Of a DNA stretch of 59,823 nucleotides, positions 59,809 to 59,823 are shown piece by piece. The stretch's first letter is position 1. Each line of letters opens with the position of its first letter. A program made the translations under genes and the position numbers. The notes below the pieces were generated by a model. That model saw nothing but the letters and a program-made list of their open reading frames with translations, did not search any database and had not been told where the DNA came from. Source of the stretch: an uncultured Gemmiger sp. (GTDB lineage: Bacteria; Bacillota; Clostridia; Oscillospirales; Ruminococcaceae); NCBI GenBank assembly GCA_944388135.1, contig CALXHP010000058.1:1-59823 (forward strand). Direction: 5' to 3'.

Positions 59809-59823
59809 ATGCCAAAAGGAATA
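59809..59823 (+). CDS. IS3-family OrfA, first five codons
   Basis: ATG at 59809 begins MPKGI, seven bases after GGGGTGC, and runs off the window. The identification depends on the IS3-like terminus immediately upstream and on the sequence start being frequent in IS3 OrfA proteins. Too little is present for more. Confidence 0.55.

Larger units (their letters stand above)
59748..59823 (+). mobile_element. Left end of an IS3-family insertion sequence (cut by window)
   Basis: The sequence TGAACTGCACCCCATTTG, then GTTAGACA, resembles the terminal inverted repeat of IS150-type IS3 elements. It is followed by a promoter-like extended -10 (TGGTATACT), a GGGG-type ribosome site and the start of an open frame with MPKGI, common for IS3 OrfA. 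The rest lies beyond the right edge. Insertion just after luxS may have replaced its terminator, which I do not see. Confidence 0.7.

Overview
The window looks like chromosome of a Bacillota (Clostridia) species of the Oscillospiraceae/Ruminococcaceae type (Faecalibacterium, Gemmiger and Subdoligranulum relatives). The signs are Gram-positive AGGAGG ribosome sites with frequent GTG/TTG starts, consensus sigma-A promoters with 17-bp spacers, PrkC/PrpC, WalJ-like, RemA, YicC, DUF4250 and DUF6056 families, an [FeFe] hydrogenase, and endospore genes (spoVM, sipL, spoIVA, yaaL-bofA, ytfJ). Family placement is by gene content only and the species is not identified.

Layout. 1-3320: two tandem strong promoters and a leader reading left out of the window, most likely for an rRNA operon; a decayed IS21-family element; a small SHOCT membrane protein gene divergent from an XRE repressor with paired operators; three Spo0A-box-like repeats; and tRNA-Pro(GGG). 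3323-10576: a complete F-type ATP synthase operon (atpZ-I-B-E-F-H-A-G-D-C) whose c subunit carries a two-carboxylate, Na+-type ion site. 10810-18289: plsY, der, a radical-SAM/PDZ protein, rpmF, yceD, a P-loop protein, pgi and a D,D-carboxypeptidase. 18354-21480: mtaB and a monomeric [FeFe] hydrogenase with a Rex-like operator on its promoter. 21479-27189: rlmH, a WalJ-like hydrolase, murA, an M23 endopeptidase and a pseudouridine synthase. 27207-27647: RNase P RNA.

27651-43448 is one long leftward stretch. A housekeeping operon, yicC-remA-gmk-priA-def-fmt-rsmB-rlmN-prpC-prkC-rsgA-thiN, runs into a 22-codon spoVM gene that is easy to miss. It is followed directly by sipL, spoIVA, yaaL and bofA. 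The three proteins that build the spore-coat basement layer (SpoVM, SipL, SpoIVA) are therefore adjacent. 43584-46904 holds a biotin-dependent carboxyltransferase set (acyl-CoA-type subunit, biotin carrier, OadA-type subunit) without a membrane decarboxylase subunit, resembling a soluble transcarboxylase, with a second Rex-like site. 46973-51067 is an M50 protease-scpA-scpB-DUF2953-ytfJ-rluB operon. 51160-52955 holds rpmB, DUF4250 and an ATP-grasp enzyme. 52951-57341 holds a polytopic membrane protein, an esterase, a YdcF-like protein and deoB. 57420-59716 is pyk-luxS. The window ends in the left end of an IS3-family element.

Themes. Energy metabolism (Na+-type ATP synthase, hydrogenase, transcarboxylase-like enzyme, glycolytic genes) appears tied to redox by two Rex-like sites, and a sporulation module is embedded in conserved housekeeping synteny. 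No CRISPR array, prophage or recognisable defence island was seen.
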